A stretch of DNA of 64,000 nucleotides. Source: AP-15 sp963789025. Lineage in GTDB: Bacteria; Pseudomonadota; Alphaproteobacteria; ATCC43930; CGMCC-115725. Under the pieces are notes generated by a model. The model was given only the letters and a program-made list of their open reading frames with translations, did not search any database and was not told where the DNA came from. Of the stretch, positions 1 through 9,251 are shown piece after piece. The first letter of the stretch is position 1. The number at the start of each line of letters is the position of its first letter. Where the stretch lies: contig CAWBIT010000006.1 of NCBI GenBank assembly GCA_963789025.1, positions 248,001 through 312,000 of the forward strand, read 5' to 3'. A program made the position numbers and the translations under genes.

Positions 1-1
1 T

Positions 2-1033
2 TTCGATTTCGACCTGCCCCGCGAGCGGATCGCGCCGCAACCGTGTGAGCCGCGCGATGCGGCGAGGCTGTTGGTGATCCCCGCATCGTGCGGGTTCGAA
101 GACCGCAGGATTTGGGATCTGCCGGCATTGTTGCGGCCCGGTGATCTCCTCGTCTTCAACGACACCAAGGTGATCCCGGCGCGGCTGAGCGGCCGACGCG
201 GTGAGGCTGCGATCGAGGTCACGCTCTGGCGCGACCTCGGCGGCGGCTCATGGCGCGCTTTTGCGAAGGGCGCTCGGCGCTTGCGGACCGGCGACCGCCT
301 CGTCTTCGCCGAAGACTTTTTCGCCGTGGTCGGCGAAAAACACCCCGAGGGTGACGTGACCTTACGGTTCGCGCTCGATGTTGCGGCCTTTCAGGAGGCG
401 CTCGCCCGCCACGGCTCGATGCCGCTGCCGCCCTACATCAAACGGCCACGTGGCGGCGATCCGCGCGACCGCCGGGATTATCAGACGATCTTCGCCCGCG
501 CCGAGGGGGCCGTCGCGGCGCCGACCGCCGGACTTCACTTCACCCCCTGCCTCCTCGAGGCGCTCGTTCGTCGCGGCATCCGCTGGACCACACTGACCTT
601 GCATGTCGGGCCCGGCACCTTTCTGCCGGTCAAGGTCACCGATCCGCGCGAACACCCGATGCACGCCGAATGGGGGATTGTTTCGGCCGAGACCGCCGAA
701 CAAATCGCCGCGGCGCGGCGCGAGGGCGGGCGCATCATCGCGGTCGGAACCACCAGCCTGCGCCTCCTCGAAACCGCCGCGGCCGAGAACGGCGATGTGC
801 GGCCTTTTGCCGGCGACACCCGGTTGTTCATCATGCCCGGTTACCGCTTCCGCGCAATCGACATGCTGCTGACCAATTTCCACCTGCCGCGTTCGACGCT
901 GTTTATGCTGGTCGCCGCGCTCGCCGGGCTGAAACGCATCAAATCCGCCTACGCTCACGCCGTCGCCCGCGGCTATCGCTTCTTTTCGTATGGCGACGCC
1001 TGCCTGATAGAGCGCCCTCGATCTGGAGTGTGA
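2..1033 (+). CDS. queA: S-adenosylmethionine:tRNA ribosyltransferase-isomerase QueA (5' end off-window)
   Basis: QueA transfers the ribosyl part of SAM to 7-aminomethyl-7-deazaguanine in tRNA and forms epoxyqueuosine at wobble position 34. The frame is open from base 2 and reads FDFDLPRERIAPQPCEPRDA, the usual QueA N terminus, so only the first few codons are missing. A start at the TTG at 71 would cut conserved sequence. Downstream motifs fit the family: LLVFNDTKVIPARL, PLPPYIK, AAPTAGLHFT, LHVGPGTFLPV and the C-terminal NFHLPRSTL. The product is cytosolic. Its usual partner tgt is not downstream; a repeat and a convergent gene follow instead. The family call is secure; only the exact start is unknown. 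Confidence 0.96.
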   Translation, partial: FDFDLPRERIAPQPCEPRDAARLLVIPASCGFEDRRIWDLPALLRPGDLLVFNDTKVIPARLSGRRGEAAIEVTLWRDLGGGSWRAFAKGARRLRTGDRLVFAEDFFAVVGEKHPEGDVTLRFALDVAAFQEALARHGSMPLPPYIKRPRGGDPRDRRDYQTIFARAEGAVAAPTAGLHFTPCLLEALVRRGIRWTTLTLHVGPGTFLPVKVTDPREHPMHAEWGIVSAETAEQIAAARREGGRIIAVGTTSLRLLETAAAENGDVRPFAGDTRLFIMPGYRFRAIDMLLTNFHLPRSTLFMLVAALAGLKRIKSAYAHAVARGYRFFSYGDACLIERPRSGV

Positions 1034-1143
1034 CACCCTCACCCACCAAGCCCTTCGGGCTGGTCCCCCTCTCCCGCGATGCGGGAGAGGAGCTTTGTCG
1101 CAGCCCCTCTCGCGCACTGCGGGAGAGGGTGCCGAGCGTAGCG
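1031..1143. repeat. Palindromic intergenic repeat, family C, copy 1
   Basis: This is a stem-rich element in the gap between queA and the convergent cyclodeaminase gene. It contains CCCTTCGGGCTGG-type and CCTCTCCCGCGATGCGGGAGAGG-type stems and the ACCCTCACC/GGGTGCGGGT edges. The same building blocks (CCTCTCC...GGAGAGG, CCTCACCC) recur at about 32421-32566 and 59364-59492. It lies where two genes converge and may also terminate transcription, but no T-tract is visible. Confidence 0.6.
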
Positions 1144-1161
1144 AGGCGGGTGCGGGTCTCC

Positions 1162-2067
1162 TCAGGCAGCGACGGCTTTGGCGGCGTTGTCGCAAACCAA
1201 TTTCGCCGTCGCGATGTCTTCGATCGCGAGCCCGACCGACTTGAACACCGTCGTCTCGGATAACGGCGCCGCTTTTGTCCCGGCGAAGATCTCCCCGGCC
1301 TCGGCATAGATCTCCGCCCTGGAGAGGATCACGTCGCCGGATTCCTTGAGAACTGCCTCGCGCAAATCTACGACGAGTGTATTGGCCATCGCTCGGTCGT
1401 CGAGTTCCCGCCAATTGGGCCGCGGTGAGCCGACGGCATTCACATGCGCGCCCGGCTCGAGCCAATCCCCTTGCAGAATTGGCCGGAACGCGTTCGTTGC
1501 CGTCACGATCACGTCCGCGCCCCGCACCGCGTCCGCGATCGGCATCGCCTTGGCATTATGCTGCTGGGCAAACCGCTCGGCATGCGCGGCTGTGCGGCTC
1601 CACACCCGGATTTCGTCGAATTGGCGCACCCGAGAAAGCGCCCGCAAATGGGCGTGTGCCTGTACTCCGCTGCCGACCAGCGCGAGCACGTGGGCGTCGG
1701 GGGCCGCCAGATATTTCGTCACGGCTGCCGAGACTGCGGCCGTCCGCATTTCGGTAATCAGGCGGCCGTCCATGACCGCCAGCGGCTCGCCAGTATCGGA
1801 ACGAAACAGCAGGATCATGGCGTGATGCGTCGCTGTGCCGGTCCCCTCGTTGCCCGGGTAGAAGCTGACGAGCTTCGCCCCCATCGCCTCGTGCGCTACC
1901 GCCGGCATGATGCCGAGATACCGCTTTCCTTCTTCCACGGTCAGCATGTTGCGTACCGGCTGCACGACCTGCCCGAGCGAGAATTCGGCGAGGGCATTCT
2001 CCATTGCCGGGATCAATTCATCCCACTGCAGCAGCGCCCGAACTTGTTCCTCGTCAAGATACAGCAC
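1162..2067 (-). CDS. Ornithine cyclodeaminase / mu-crystallin family protein
   Basis: This is a 301-aa NAD(P)-dependent enzyme of the OCD/mu-crystallin family, whose members include ornithine cyclodeaminase, alanine dehydrogenase and ketimine reductases. The N terminus (MLYLDEEQVRALLQW) and the Rossmann glycine motif ALVGSGVQAHAHLRAL near residue 130 are typical, as are the VNAVGSPRPNWRELDD segment and the TVFKSVGLAIEDIATA C-terminal motif. Length is close to the family's usual 310-330 aa. The substrate cannot be assigned from sequence. It converges with queA across repeat C1 and has the MlaC-like gene 35 bp upstream in the same direction, so co-transcription is possible. Confidence 0.9.
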   Translation of the reverse strand: MLYLDEEQVRALLQWDELIPAMENALAEFSLGQVVQPVRNMLTVEEGKRYLGIMPAVAHEAMGAKLVSFYPGNEGTGTATHHAMILLFRSDTGEPLAVMDGRLITEMRTAAVSAAVTKYLAAPDAHVLALVGSGVQAHAHLRALSRVRQFDEIRVWSRTAAHAERFAQQHNAKAMPIADAVRGADVIVTATNAFRPILQGDWLEPGAHVNAVGSPRPNWRELDDRAMANTLVVDLREAVLKESGDVILSRAEIYAEAGEIFAGTKAAPLSETTVFKSVGLAIEDIATAKLVCDNAAKAVAA

Positions 2068-2101
2068 GACCGATATGCTGCTGTTGCGGCGGGGTGTGAT
2101 T

Positions 2102-2710
2102 TTAGCGCGCCGCGCTCGCTGTCTTCTCCCGCATCATAGCGATGAGGCCGCGCACCTGACCGCCGTTACGCTGCACGACCGAGGCGAACTCGGAACGTTG
2201 GGTAACCATCATGCTGACGCCTTCGACGATCACGTCGCTGATCTTGTAGGTCCCGTTGTCGGCCACCAGTCGCCAATCGATCTTCAATGGTGACGCGCCA
2301 CCTGGGCTGATCACGTCGGTCGACACGATGACCCCATCGCCGTCGCCGCGGCTGCCGCGAACTTTTAAAGCCTCGCCGCCGAAATTCGACAGTCGCGCCG
2401 TGTACACGAAAACAACATAGTCTTCAAACAACTTCACGAATTCCTGCTGCTCCTCCTCGCTCGCGGCCCGCCAATAACGGCCGAGTACAAATCGGGCGAT
2501 GCCGGGACAATCGAAATCGGTGTGGAACAACTCGCGGAACCGCGCCTCCCTCATCGCGGGATCGGTCTTGTTGTTGAGCACCTCGACGGCCCGGTCCCAG
2601 AGTGTGTTCATGAAGGCGACGGCATCGGCAGGATTGACCACTGGTGGCGCCGCCGTGGATGCGGTCGCGAACAGGACGAAGAGACCGGTCAGCAGGGAAC
2701 GGCGCATCAT
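2102..2710 (-). CDS. MlaC/Ttg2D-like phospholipid-binding ABC substrate protein
   Basis: About 202 aa. The start MMRRSLLTGLFVLFATASTA is a cleavable signal peptide, so the product is periplasmic. The ATG at 2710 is preferred over a TTG 18 bp upstream because it begins the signal peptide directly and a G-run precedes it. The body matches the MlaC/Tol-tolerance family: RFRELFHTDFDCPGIARFVLG, QEFVKLFEDYVVFVY, and a C-terminal DVIVEGVSMMVTQRSEFASV. Family members carry phospholipids between outer and inner membrane with MlaFEDB. No other mla gene is nearby, so this is an orphan copy. Its partner transporter, if any, is elsewhere. Confidence 0.85.
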   Translation of the reverse strand: MMRRSLLTGLFVLFATASTAAPPVVNPADAVAFMNTLWDRAVEVLNNKTDPAMREARFRELFHTDFDCPGIARFVLGRYWRAASEEEQQEFVKLFEDYVVFVYTARLSNFGGEALKVRGSRGDGDGVIVSTDVISPGGASPLKIDWRLVADNGTYKISDVIVEGVSMMVTQRSEFASVVQRNGGQVRGLIAMMREKTASAAR

Positions 2711-2893
2711 GTCGTTTGAACCCCCCAAGTGAGAGGATGATCTTAGCGCGAAAGCCGAAGTTCGGGCACTCGGAATTAACGGACCGTAAATCTATCGGCT
2801 TTGACCGTTTTTTGACGAGGCGTGGTAACCGTTGGCGGGAAGGTGTAGGTTCCCTGCATCTCTAGCGAATTTCGCAGGAAAGGGCGAGCAAAG

Positions 2894-3553
2894 ATGTGGC
2901 CGTTCATGCGTGATAAGCTGGCCGTCCCCCGGCCCGAGGACTGTCTGCCTGGACGGAGCCAGCCGATGCCGCTACCCGAGCAGCATTTTGTCAATCGCCA
3001 TCCGCTTGCCGGGCCTTATCCCGAAGGCATGCAGAAGGCTGTCTTTGGACTCGGTTGCTTTTGGGGCGCGGAGCGGGTGTTCTGGGAAGCGGCGGGTGTC
3101 TGGGTCACCGCGGTCGGCTACGCCGGCGGGTCGACCCCGAACCCGACCTACGAAGAGGTGTGCAGCGGCCGTACCGGCCACACTGAAGCCGTGCTCGTCG
3201 TCTATGATCCGAAACTCACCAGCTACGAGGCATTGCTCAAGCTGTTCTGGGAGAGCCATGACCCGACCCAAGGCATGCAGCAGGGCAACGACGTCGGGAC
3301 GCAATACCGGTCGGCAATCTATACGTTCTCGCCGGAGCAGCAGGCCGCCGCCGAAGCGTCGCGGCAGGCCTATGAGGGTCGGCTCGCGGCGGCAGGATTG
3401 GGCAAGATCACCACCGAGATCCGCGATGCTCCGCCCTTCTACTTTGCCGAAGGGTACCACCAGCAATATCTGGCGAAGAACCCCAACGGCTATTGCGGCC
3501 TCGGCGGCACTGGCGTCACCTGCCCGATGCCCGCAACGGTCGCTGCCGCTTAG
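2894..3553 (+). CDS. msrA: Peptide-methionine (S)-S-oxide reductase MsrA
   Basis: A 219-aa enzyme that reduces methionine-S-sulfoxide in proteins. The catalytic motif GCFWGAERVFWE carries the nucleophilic Cys. Further family motifs are VGYAGGSTPNPTYEEVCSGRTGH (the substrate-binding region), the FWESHDPTQ motif, QGNDVGTQYRSAIYT and a C-terminal NGYCGLGGTGVTCP segment with two Cys that can act as resolving residues. The N terminus has about 45 residues ahead of the conserved core. It is probably cytosolic, as no signal peptide is seen. A purine-rich AGGAAAGGGCGAG run precedes the ATG. It is monocistronic, with a repeat-filled gap downstream. Confidence 0.96.
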   Translation: MWPFMRDKLAVPRPEDCLPGRSQPMPLPEQHFVNRHPLAGPYPEGMQKAVFGLGCFWGAERVFWEAAGVWVTAVGYAGGSTPNPTYEEVCSGRTGHTEAVLVVYDPKLTSYEALLKLFWESHDPTQGMQQGNDVGTQYRSAIYTFSPEQQAAAEASRQAYEGRLAAAGLGKITTEIRDAPPFYFAEGYHQQYLAKNPNGYCGLGGTGVTCPMPATVAAA

Positions 3554-3659
3554 ATCTTCCAGGCCGCGAACACGTAAGGGAAAACCAACCTGGTGTTCAG
3601 ATTCATTCGGAAGATTCGCTCGGCAAGGGCGGACCAAGGCTCGCATCAAAAATCCTGTC

Positions 3660-3868
3660 ACACCGGCGAAGGCCGGTGCCCATGCAGAAATGGGTCCCGG
3701 CCTTCGAGGGTGTAAGGAAATTCACGATCGGCTGGATCAGCGCCGTGCGTCCTTCGAGACAGCTGCTTCGCAGCTTCTTCAGGATGAGGGATTTTCTTAA
3801 TGCCATCAAAGGCTTCCCTCATGCTGAGGAGCACCCGAAGGGTGCGTCTCGAAGCACGCACGGCCGCG
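3660..3868. repeat. Composite palindromic repeat, family B then family A (copy A1)
   Basis: The gap from 3554 to 3954 holds no gene. It contains a GGCGAAGGCCGGTGCCC...GGGTCCCGGCCTTCG element (family B-like, about 3660-3710), then family A from about 3718. The family A core has two stem arms: GTCCTTCGAGACAGCTGCTT with AGCTTCTTCAGGATGAGG, and CCTCATGCTGAGGAGCACCC with a CGTCTCGAAGCAC end. The left half, including the flank ATCGGCTGGATCAGCG, is the reverse complement of sequence at 26539-26612. The rest of the gap shows nothing recognisable. Confidence 0.75.
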
Positions 3869-3954
3869 ATGCAGCCAATTTCCTGACAGCCTCCTGCGCC
3901 GGGAAGACAAGGGGCGGGGCGCATAGCACTGAATCATCTGTATGCATCTAAGCA

Positions 3955-5487
3955 TTAGCCGCGCCAAAACGGCGCCGCATCGTTCAGTCGCCGCCGATGT
4001 CCGCGAAGCTTTCGTTCGCCGTTGGCGAGCATTTGGTCGTGCGCTTCGAGCACGGCAACCCAGGCGTGGGCGGCGGGGCTTCGCGGCTCGATCTGCGCAA
4101 AGAGCTCGGTAACAAACTGGTGCGCGACCCGGACGTCATTCGCATAGCCGAGGTCGCCCTGGAGGCGTTTGAGCCGACCGACAAACCTCTCTAGGCCGTC
4201 TCTGTCGAAAAGGCTGCCGAAGAGCTCGACCGTGTAGCGAAGCTTCTTGACTGCGATTCTCAGCTTGTGCCGCTCGCGGGGCGCCAGGCTGCCGAACCCC
4301 TTGCCGCGTTGCCTGACTTTGCGCCGGCGCCGATCGAGCACATCGGGCGCTATCCCACCAATCGGAGAGGTCATCGGATCCGGCTCATCCGACGCCAAAT
4401 GCCGACGCCAGCCGGACGCCTCGAACCACCGCAAGAGGCGCAGCATTTTGGCGGTATACCTCTGCGATAGAATGGCTTCCCTGATCTGGTCGTACGCGGT
4501 AGCCCGGAGGCGGTCGAGTGTGGCGGCGAGATCGTCCCAGCCAGGCTCGTCCGGAAGTCCGGGGCGGGCAGCCGGCAGCAATTCGGCTGCGAATACATCC
4601 AGATTGCGGGCCGGCCCCAGCGTACCGCCGAGCCAACGCAGCTCCTCGGTGACCCACTGGACGTCCTCTTGCGGAACGATTTTCTTCAGCGAGGAAATTG
4701 CCGAGCGGAGGCGTCGCACGGCCACCCGCATCTGGTGAACGCCCTCCGGCTGCGCCGAGAGCACGGCGGGCTCGTTGCGCAACAGCTGGGCGAGGCAGCT
4801 TCGGCCGATCTTTTGCAGAGCGGCATCGACCGTCATATCGGGATCGAGAATGACAGGATTTGCGTGAACGGCGAGGCGAGGGGCATCGCCGCACTCCGCC
4901 AATTGGTAGCCCCGTTCCGATTTGCTGCGCGTCTCGATACGAAGCGGGGCCACCTCGAGCAGCTGCGCGGCGAGATCGTAGAGAGCGCTGGCGTCACCGC
5001 CCTTGAGTTCGAGCTCGACTTCACTGATCGGTTCGGCCCTGTCATTGGCGACGGCCCGGATCTCACCGTCGTCGACCGCCGCCTCTATCGCCGTTCCCGG
5101 TAGCGGCTCTATCACGAAAATCGTACGGGTGACTTCGGTCACGAAAAACGGCCGCAGATCGGCGGCGGCACCCTCCGGCAAGCGCGAGCCGCTCTGCGCT
5201 GCATCGGGGTCGGGTCGATCCTCGGCGACCGCATCTTCCCACTCGCCACGCGATAGGAGATCCCCCGAAGCAAGGCCTCCTCCCTTGACGGTCTGCAAGA
5301 AATGCCCGCCCCGATCGCGGACCCGCAGGGTCAGTCCCCGCTGCTCGAGCGCCGCATCAGGCGTGTCGTAATAGGTGCTGATCAGCCTTTCTTGTGTGCT
5401 GACCCGCGCCATCGTCATGAGCGCGCGCTTCAGTGCGGGCAGATCCTCTGACCGAGCAGCGAGCTTGAGCTCGACTTCCGTCGAAAT
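3955..5487 (-). CDS. CYTH-CHAD domain protein with a probable ATT start codon
   Basis: About 510 aa. The N-terminal CYTH (triphosphate tunnel) domain includes the STYYDTPDAALEQRGLTLRVR and LQTVKGGG segments. The C-terminal CHAD helical domain has many conserved His/Arg (EGVHQMRVAVRRLRSA; RERHKLRIAVKKLRY). CYTH-CHAD proteins are inorganic triphosphatase-like or polyphosphate-binding. The first ATG in frame (5418) would delete the CYTH hallmark ExExK. The frame stays open upstream and reads STEVELKLAARSEDLP. The only credible start is an ATT at 5485-5487, preceded at 5 nt by AGGGAGG (5493-5499), a near-perfect Shine-Dalgarno. No ATG, GTG or TTG lies between the SD and 5418. The domain call is firm; the ATT start is an inference. 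Confidence 0.88.
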   Translation of the reverse strand: MSTEVELKLAARSEDLPALKRALMTMARVSTQERLISTYYDTPDAALEQRGLTLRVRDRGGHFLQTVKGGGLASGDLLSRGEWEDAVAEDRPDPDAAQSGSRLPEGAAADLRPFFVTEVTRTIFVIEPLPGTAIEAAVDDGEIRAVANDRAEPISEVELELKGGDASALYDLAAQLLEVAPLRIETRSKSERGYQLAECGDAPRLAVHANPVILDPDMTVDAALQKIGRSCLAQLLRNEPAVLSAQPEGVHQMRVAVRRLRSAISSLKKIVPQEDVQWVTEELRWLGGTLGPARNLDVFAAELLPAARPGLPDEPGWDDLAATLDRLRATAYDQIREAILSQRYTAKMLRLLRWFEASGWRRHLASDEPDPMTSPIGGIAPDVLDRRRRKVRQRGKGFGSLAPRERHKLRIAVKKLRYTVELFGSLFDRDGLERFVGRLKRLQGDLGYANDVRVAHQFVTELFAQIEPRSPAAHAWVAVLEAHDQMLANGERKLRGHRRRLNDAAPFWRG

Positions 5488-5499
5488 GACGGCCTCCCT
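5485..5499 (-). promoter_or_regulatory. Strong ribosome-binding site in front of a non-canonical ATT start
   Basis: On the minus strand, AGGGAGG (5499 to 5493) is followed by the 5-nt spacer CCGTC and then ATT TCG ACG GAA GTC GAG. This site decides the start of the CYTH-CHAD gene, because the downstream ATG has no SD and would remove the ExExK motif. Confidence 0.6.
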
Positions 5500-5604
5500 C
5501 TTGACAGCGGTTAATCTCGCGAACGGCGGAGTATAATCCCCAGATCCCCCGGCCTGGTGCGGCCCATCGCCACCCGAAGACCGATCTTGCCGGGGTGGTT
5601 GCTT

Positions 5605-6849
5605 CTACTCGGCCGCCGCTCGCGCCGGTTCCTTGAGCCCGTTCATGTAGTCGACGCTGACCGGCTGGTTCGTCTCGAACGGGCTCTTGAGGTCGAATTC
5701 CTTGGCCATCTCGCGCAGCGCCGGGAACACCTCTTGCCCCAACAGGCGGATGCAGGTCTTGGCGTCTTCGTGCGTGACGTTGCCGTCGTTCCCCCAGACG
5801 CCGAGAATACCGGGCCGCGTCTCTTCGAGCAGGATGCGCAATTTGGCGATCACCTGCTTTGGCGTACCGGCGATGATCATCAGATCTTCGAGCTGTTTTT
5901 CCAGCTCAGGGCGGTACCGAGGGTTTTTCGACCGGCCGGAGGCGAACTCGACAAAGGCGCGGCGGTTTTCGGGACTCCCGTAACCCGACGGCGTGCTCCA
6001 CACGGGGTGGGCGAGACCGGTGAATTCGCCCTGCATCCACCTGAATTGGGCCGCGTTCGCGAGCGCCTTCTCCTCGGTCTCGGCGACGTGGATCTGCTTC
6101 AGCATCCCGTGATAGTCCGGACCGCCGGTAAAGCCGGCCTCGGCCGCGACGTTGTCGTAGATTTCCCAGATCCGCTTTGTCCGGTCGATCGGCGTGTTTA
6201 GCGCGATATACGGATAGCCGCGCTGTGCCGCCCAAACCACCGTCTCGGGGCTGATGACACCCGGTATCCACACCCGTGGATGGGGCTTCTGCAACGGCAC
6301 GGCCCACGGGTTGACTACGCGGTGCTGGTAATGCGTGCCTTCCCAGCGGAACGGCCCCTCGCGCGTCCATGCGGCGACGATCAAATCGTGCGCCTCCTGA
6401 AAGCGCTCCCGGTTGAAGGCCGGGTTGACGCCGGCGGCCAGCTGCTCCTGGCCGCCGCCGCGGACAAAGCCCGAAACCAGCCGGCCCTTGGAGATCATGT
6501 CGATCATCGACAGTTCCTCGGCGAGCCGCACCGGATTGTCGGCCAAGGGCAGCGGGTTGCCGAGGAGGATGATCTTCGCCTCTTTCGTCACCGCGGCGAG
6601 GATCGCGGCAAAGACGTTGCACTTCGCCTGCATGCAGAACGGCGCGTTGTGGTGCTCGTTCAGCATGAAGCCTTCGATGCCCATCTCCTCGGCATAGATG
6701 TAATGCTCGAGATATTCGTTATAGAGCCGGCTGCCGGCCACCGGGTCGAAGTATTTGTTGGAAAACATTAGCGCCGTGGCGCCGAATTTCAGGCCCTCAT
6801 CGGCCGGATAGGCCGACATCGGCTGCTCGGTGAAGTACATCAGCTGCAT
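5605..6849 (-). CDS. LLM-class flavin-dependent oxidoreductase (luciferase-like monooxygenase)
   Basis: A 414-aa member of the bacterial luciferase-like superfamily: FMNH2-dependent TIM-barrel monooxygenases that act on diverse organic substrates. Supporting segments are FMLNEHHNAPF (the conserved EHH near the active site), LLGNPLPLADNPVRLAEELSMID, GRLVSGFVRGGGQ and the IIAGTPKQVIAKLR C-terminal motif. No signal peptide is seen. The substrate is not predictable. It stands alone, divergent from nothing and about 100 bp upstream of the CYTH-CHAD start. Its own upstream gap (6850-7081) contains only a short CACACCGGCGAAGG piece related to the family B repeat. Confidence 0.9.
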   Translation of the reverse strand: MQLMYFTEQPMSAYPADEGLKFGATALMFSNKYFDPVAGSRLYNEYLEHYIYAEEMGIEGFMLNEHHNAPFCMQAKCNVFAAILAAVTKEAKIILLGNPLPLADNPVRLAEELSMIDMISKGRLVSGFVRGGGQEQLAAGVNPAFNRERFQEAHDLIVAAWTREGPFRWEGTHYQHRVVNPWAVPLQKPHPRVWIPGVISPETVVWAAQRGYPYIALNTPIDRTKRIWEIYDNVAAEAGFTGGPDYHGMLKQIHVAETEEKALANAAQFRWMQGEFTGLAHPVWSTPSGYGSPENRRAFVEFASGRSKNPRYRPELEKQLEDLMIIAGTPKQVIAKLRILLEETRPGILGVWGNDGNVTHEDAKTCIRLLGQEVFPALREMAKEFDLKSPFETNQPVSVDYMNGLKEPARAAAE

Positions 6850-7081
6850 GAGTTTCTCCGTCTCTGGCGTAGTTCGGCGCTAGTGATCAGATCCATTCAG
6901 ACAATTCATTTGGTCGACGGTGGACCAATGCTACCACCAAAGAAACTCCGTCACACCGGCGAAGGAGGGAGACGCGGCGTCCGAGCGCTAGCGTCCCATG
7001 AAAAGAAGAGGAATGATAAACGCTGCAGCGGAAGATCGCATCTCCGGAGAATCGGAGCCAAGCTCTCGAGCTTAGAGGGGT

Positions 7082-7180
7082 CAGCTCCAGCGCGGCCTTG
7101 CGCCACCGGTCATCCCGCCGTCGATCACCAGCTCCGCGCCGGTCATGTAGTTGGACGCATCCGAGGCGCCTCGAATGGAC
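7082..7180 (-). pseudogene. 3' remnant of a short-chain dehydrogenase/reductase gene
   Basis: On the minus strand, about 30 codons read RGASDASNYMTGAELVIDGG then MTGGARPRWS and a TGA at 7082-7084. This is the standard SDR C terminus (LASDxSxxxTGxxLxVDGG). Upstream codons lose similarity after about 7180, so the catalytic and Rossmann parts are missing. It sits between the monooxygenase gene and the beta-helix gene and marks a deletion or insertion breakpoint. The gap 6850-7203 otherwise holds nothing recognisable. Confidence 0.75.
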
Positions 7181-7203
7181 TGAAAAAAAGCGCGCTGTGG
7201 GCA

Positions 7204-9251
7204 TTAAGGCACATGCGACCAACAAGCGCCGCCAGGCATCCACGCCAAATCAACGGTATTTCCGGCAGAGATCGCGCCCGCACAGATATTGCCGCTCGTG
7301 CCAAGGTTTAGAGTTCCTGCTGCGGCGGCGACAAAACGCATTCTCCGCCCCTGCCACGCTCCGTCGATGGTGTTTATAGTCGTCGAACCACGGACAAAAT
7401 AATTCGGCGTCGCGTTTGAAAGGCTAACAGTTGCCGACGCCGTAAGGTTTGCCGCTAGGGTGTCGACCCCCAGATTATTGATTATGACCTTGTCGCGGCC
7501 GCCAGAATTTGGGGTATATGAGATTGGCATCGTCGCATTGCTGATGTCATTGTTGACGATAGTAATAGAGCCGTTGGAGTACTGCGGGGATTTATCGTAA
7601 GAGAGACGCCAGTGACGTTTGTTCCGACCCCGCCAATGCAGCCGGTGCCGAGGCTGTTGCCGCTGACCACCCATCGGCCGGTTGAGCCGGCCCCGGCGTT
7701 CAGCTTGAGCGCGATGGCTCCCGAACCGGCAATCCCTTGTTGGCAAATAATCGAATTGTTGATCAGAACATTGTAGGGCCCGTTAGCGCCACCCTCGATG
7801 TCCACAACCGGGCCGGTGTCGCCGCTTCCGCCGCCCGCAAACAACCCATTAATGATTATTTGCTGCATTGCCGCCGCCTGGGTGCCGTCGATCAAAACGT
7901 TCGGCACATTGGCGGTAGAATTGGCCCAAGGACCCTTTCCGCCGATCGTGACGACATTGACTTGCCCACCAGTGGTTGGCTGGATCAGAAGATTGTATGC
8001 ACCGGACTGATCCCCAAAAACGCCGTCTCCGTTTAGTTCGACACTTTGCGAATGCCCGCCCACCCTTCCGGGGATTACGGCGGTGCCGATATGACAGCCC
8101 TCGGGCCCGTTTTCCGTGCCGTCGTACCAGATCGCCCCCTCGTAGATCACGACGCCGTAGGCGTTGGCCCTGCTGGTCATGGTCTTGCACACGATGTCAT
8201 TGTCGGTGACGGTGATCCCGACCATTCCGGGGCCGCCCGCCGTGGCGGCGCTGTTCTTGCCGATTGCGATCGCGGCGTCGGCGGGACTTACGATCGTGTT
8301 GCGCAAGATCGCGTCGCCATCGGCCGAGGTGCCGATCCCACAGCATTGTGTTCCGCCGCCGTTGCCGGGGATCGTGATGCCGTCATAGGGATTGAGGATC
8401 GTGCTCTGCTCGACGTGCCAGCCACTCGAATAAGTCGCGATCGTCGGTGGTTTGATCTGGATCGCCGCTCCCGAGCTCGGGTTGGTGTTCTGGTTGCCGG
8501 CCATGTCGATGCACAGGCCGCGGATCGTCCCGGTGATGGCCGCAGCTTTGATCATCGTGATGCCGGTGTTTTTCGTGACGAGGCCCCAGGTGCAGGTCTC
8601 GGGACCCGAGCCGGTCGGCTGATTCACGGCCCAGATGCCATAGCGATAGGGGCCGATCAGACTGCCGGGGCAATTCATCGTCAGAGAAGACGTGATGTCG
8701 TATAAATGCCGACCATCAAAGATCAGCGGCACCCCCAAACTACACGATGCGCCGTCGATTGCCGCTTGGACCGCTGCGGTGTCGTCGGTTGTCCCGTCTC
8801 CCACGGCGCCCCAGATGAGAGGGCTCAACGATTCCGATGCTGCGCTGATACTCCAGCAGCCGCCGCCCTGCGCTTGAACTTGCACGCCGTTGTCGCCAAC
8901 GCCGGAATTCAGGCTGCACGGCGAGGACAACAGTGTGTAATCCGCAGCGCCGCCATCCCCTGCGGCAGAGAACCCCAAGCGTCGAACGGTCGCTCCGGTT
9001 GCCGCCGATAGCGCTTTCAGCGCCGCATTGGTCGGCACGCTGGACATTTCGAGGGCATTGTTCAGAGCGGAGGCATTCAAACAGACACTTTGTTGGGAAG
9101 GATAGGGGCCGGTCCGGTTGCAATTGCCGATCCCAAGCGGGGTCCGCCCGGCCATAAATGGCCGCCCATGGACCCCACCCGCAAGCGCCAGCGTGAGCGC
9201 AGCGCTGATTAGAACCAGAAACGACCAACGGATCATCAAGGTCTTGTTCAT
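7204..9251 (-). pseudogene. Secreted right-handed beta-helix (pectate-lyase-3-like) protein, frameshifted
   Basis: The start MNKTLMIRWSFLVLISAALT at 9251 is a signal peptide. A longer start at 9290 only adds residues before it. The hallmark GAVGDGTTDDTAAVQAAIDG of pectate-lyase-3/phage-tailspike beta-helix domains lies about 160 residues in. A long run of short beta-strand repeats follows (ITVTDNDIVC, YNVLINNSIIC, WVVSGNSLG). The frame breaks near 7590-7605: GTNVTGVSLTIN switches into the frame that continues SNGSITIVNNDISN to the stop at 7204. A CCCC run lies at the break. With the frame restored the protein is about 680 aa. It is probably exported and binds or cleaves polysaccharide; the substrate is unknown. 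Either a true pseudogene or a sequencing indel is possible. Confidence 0.7.

Noticed and set aside
1144..1161. Rho-independent terminator between queA and the cyclodeaminase gene
   Set aside because: Stems are present in the repeat, but no T-tract follows on either strand.
3745..3868. Possible CRISPR or tandem array in the msrA/CYTH gap
   Set aside because: Only two palindromic halves with no regular spacers; it matches dispersed REP-like repeats instead.
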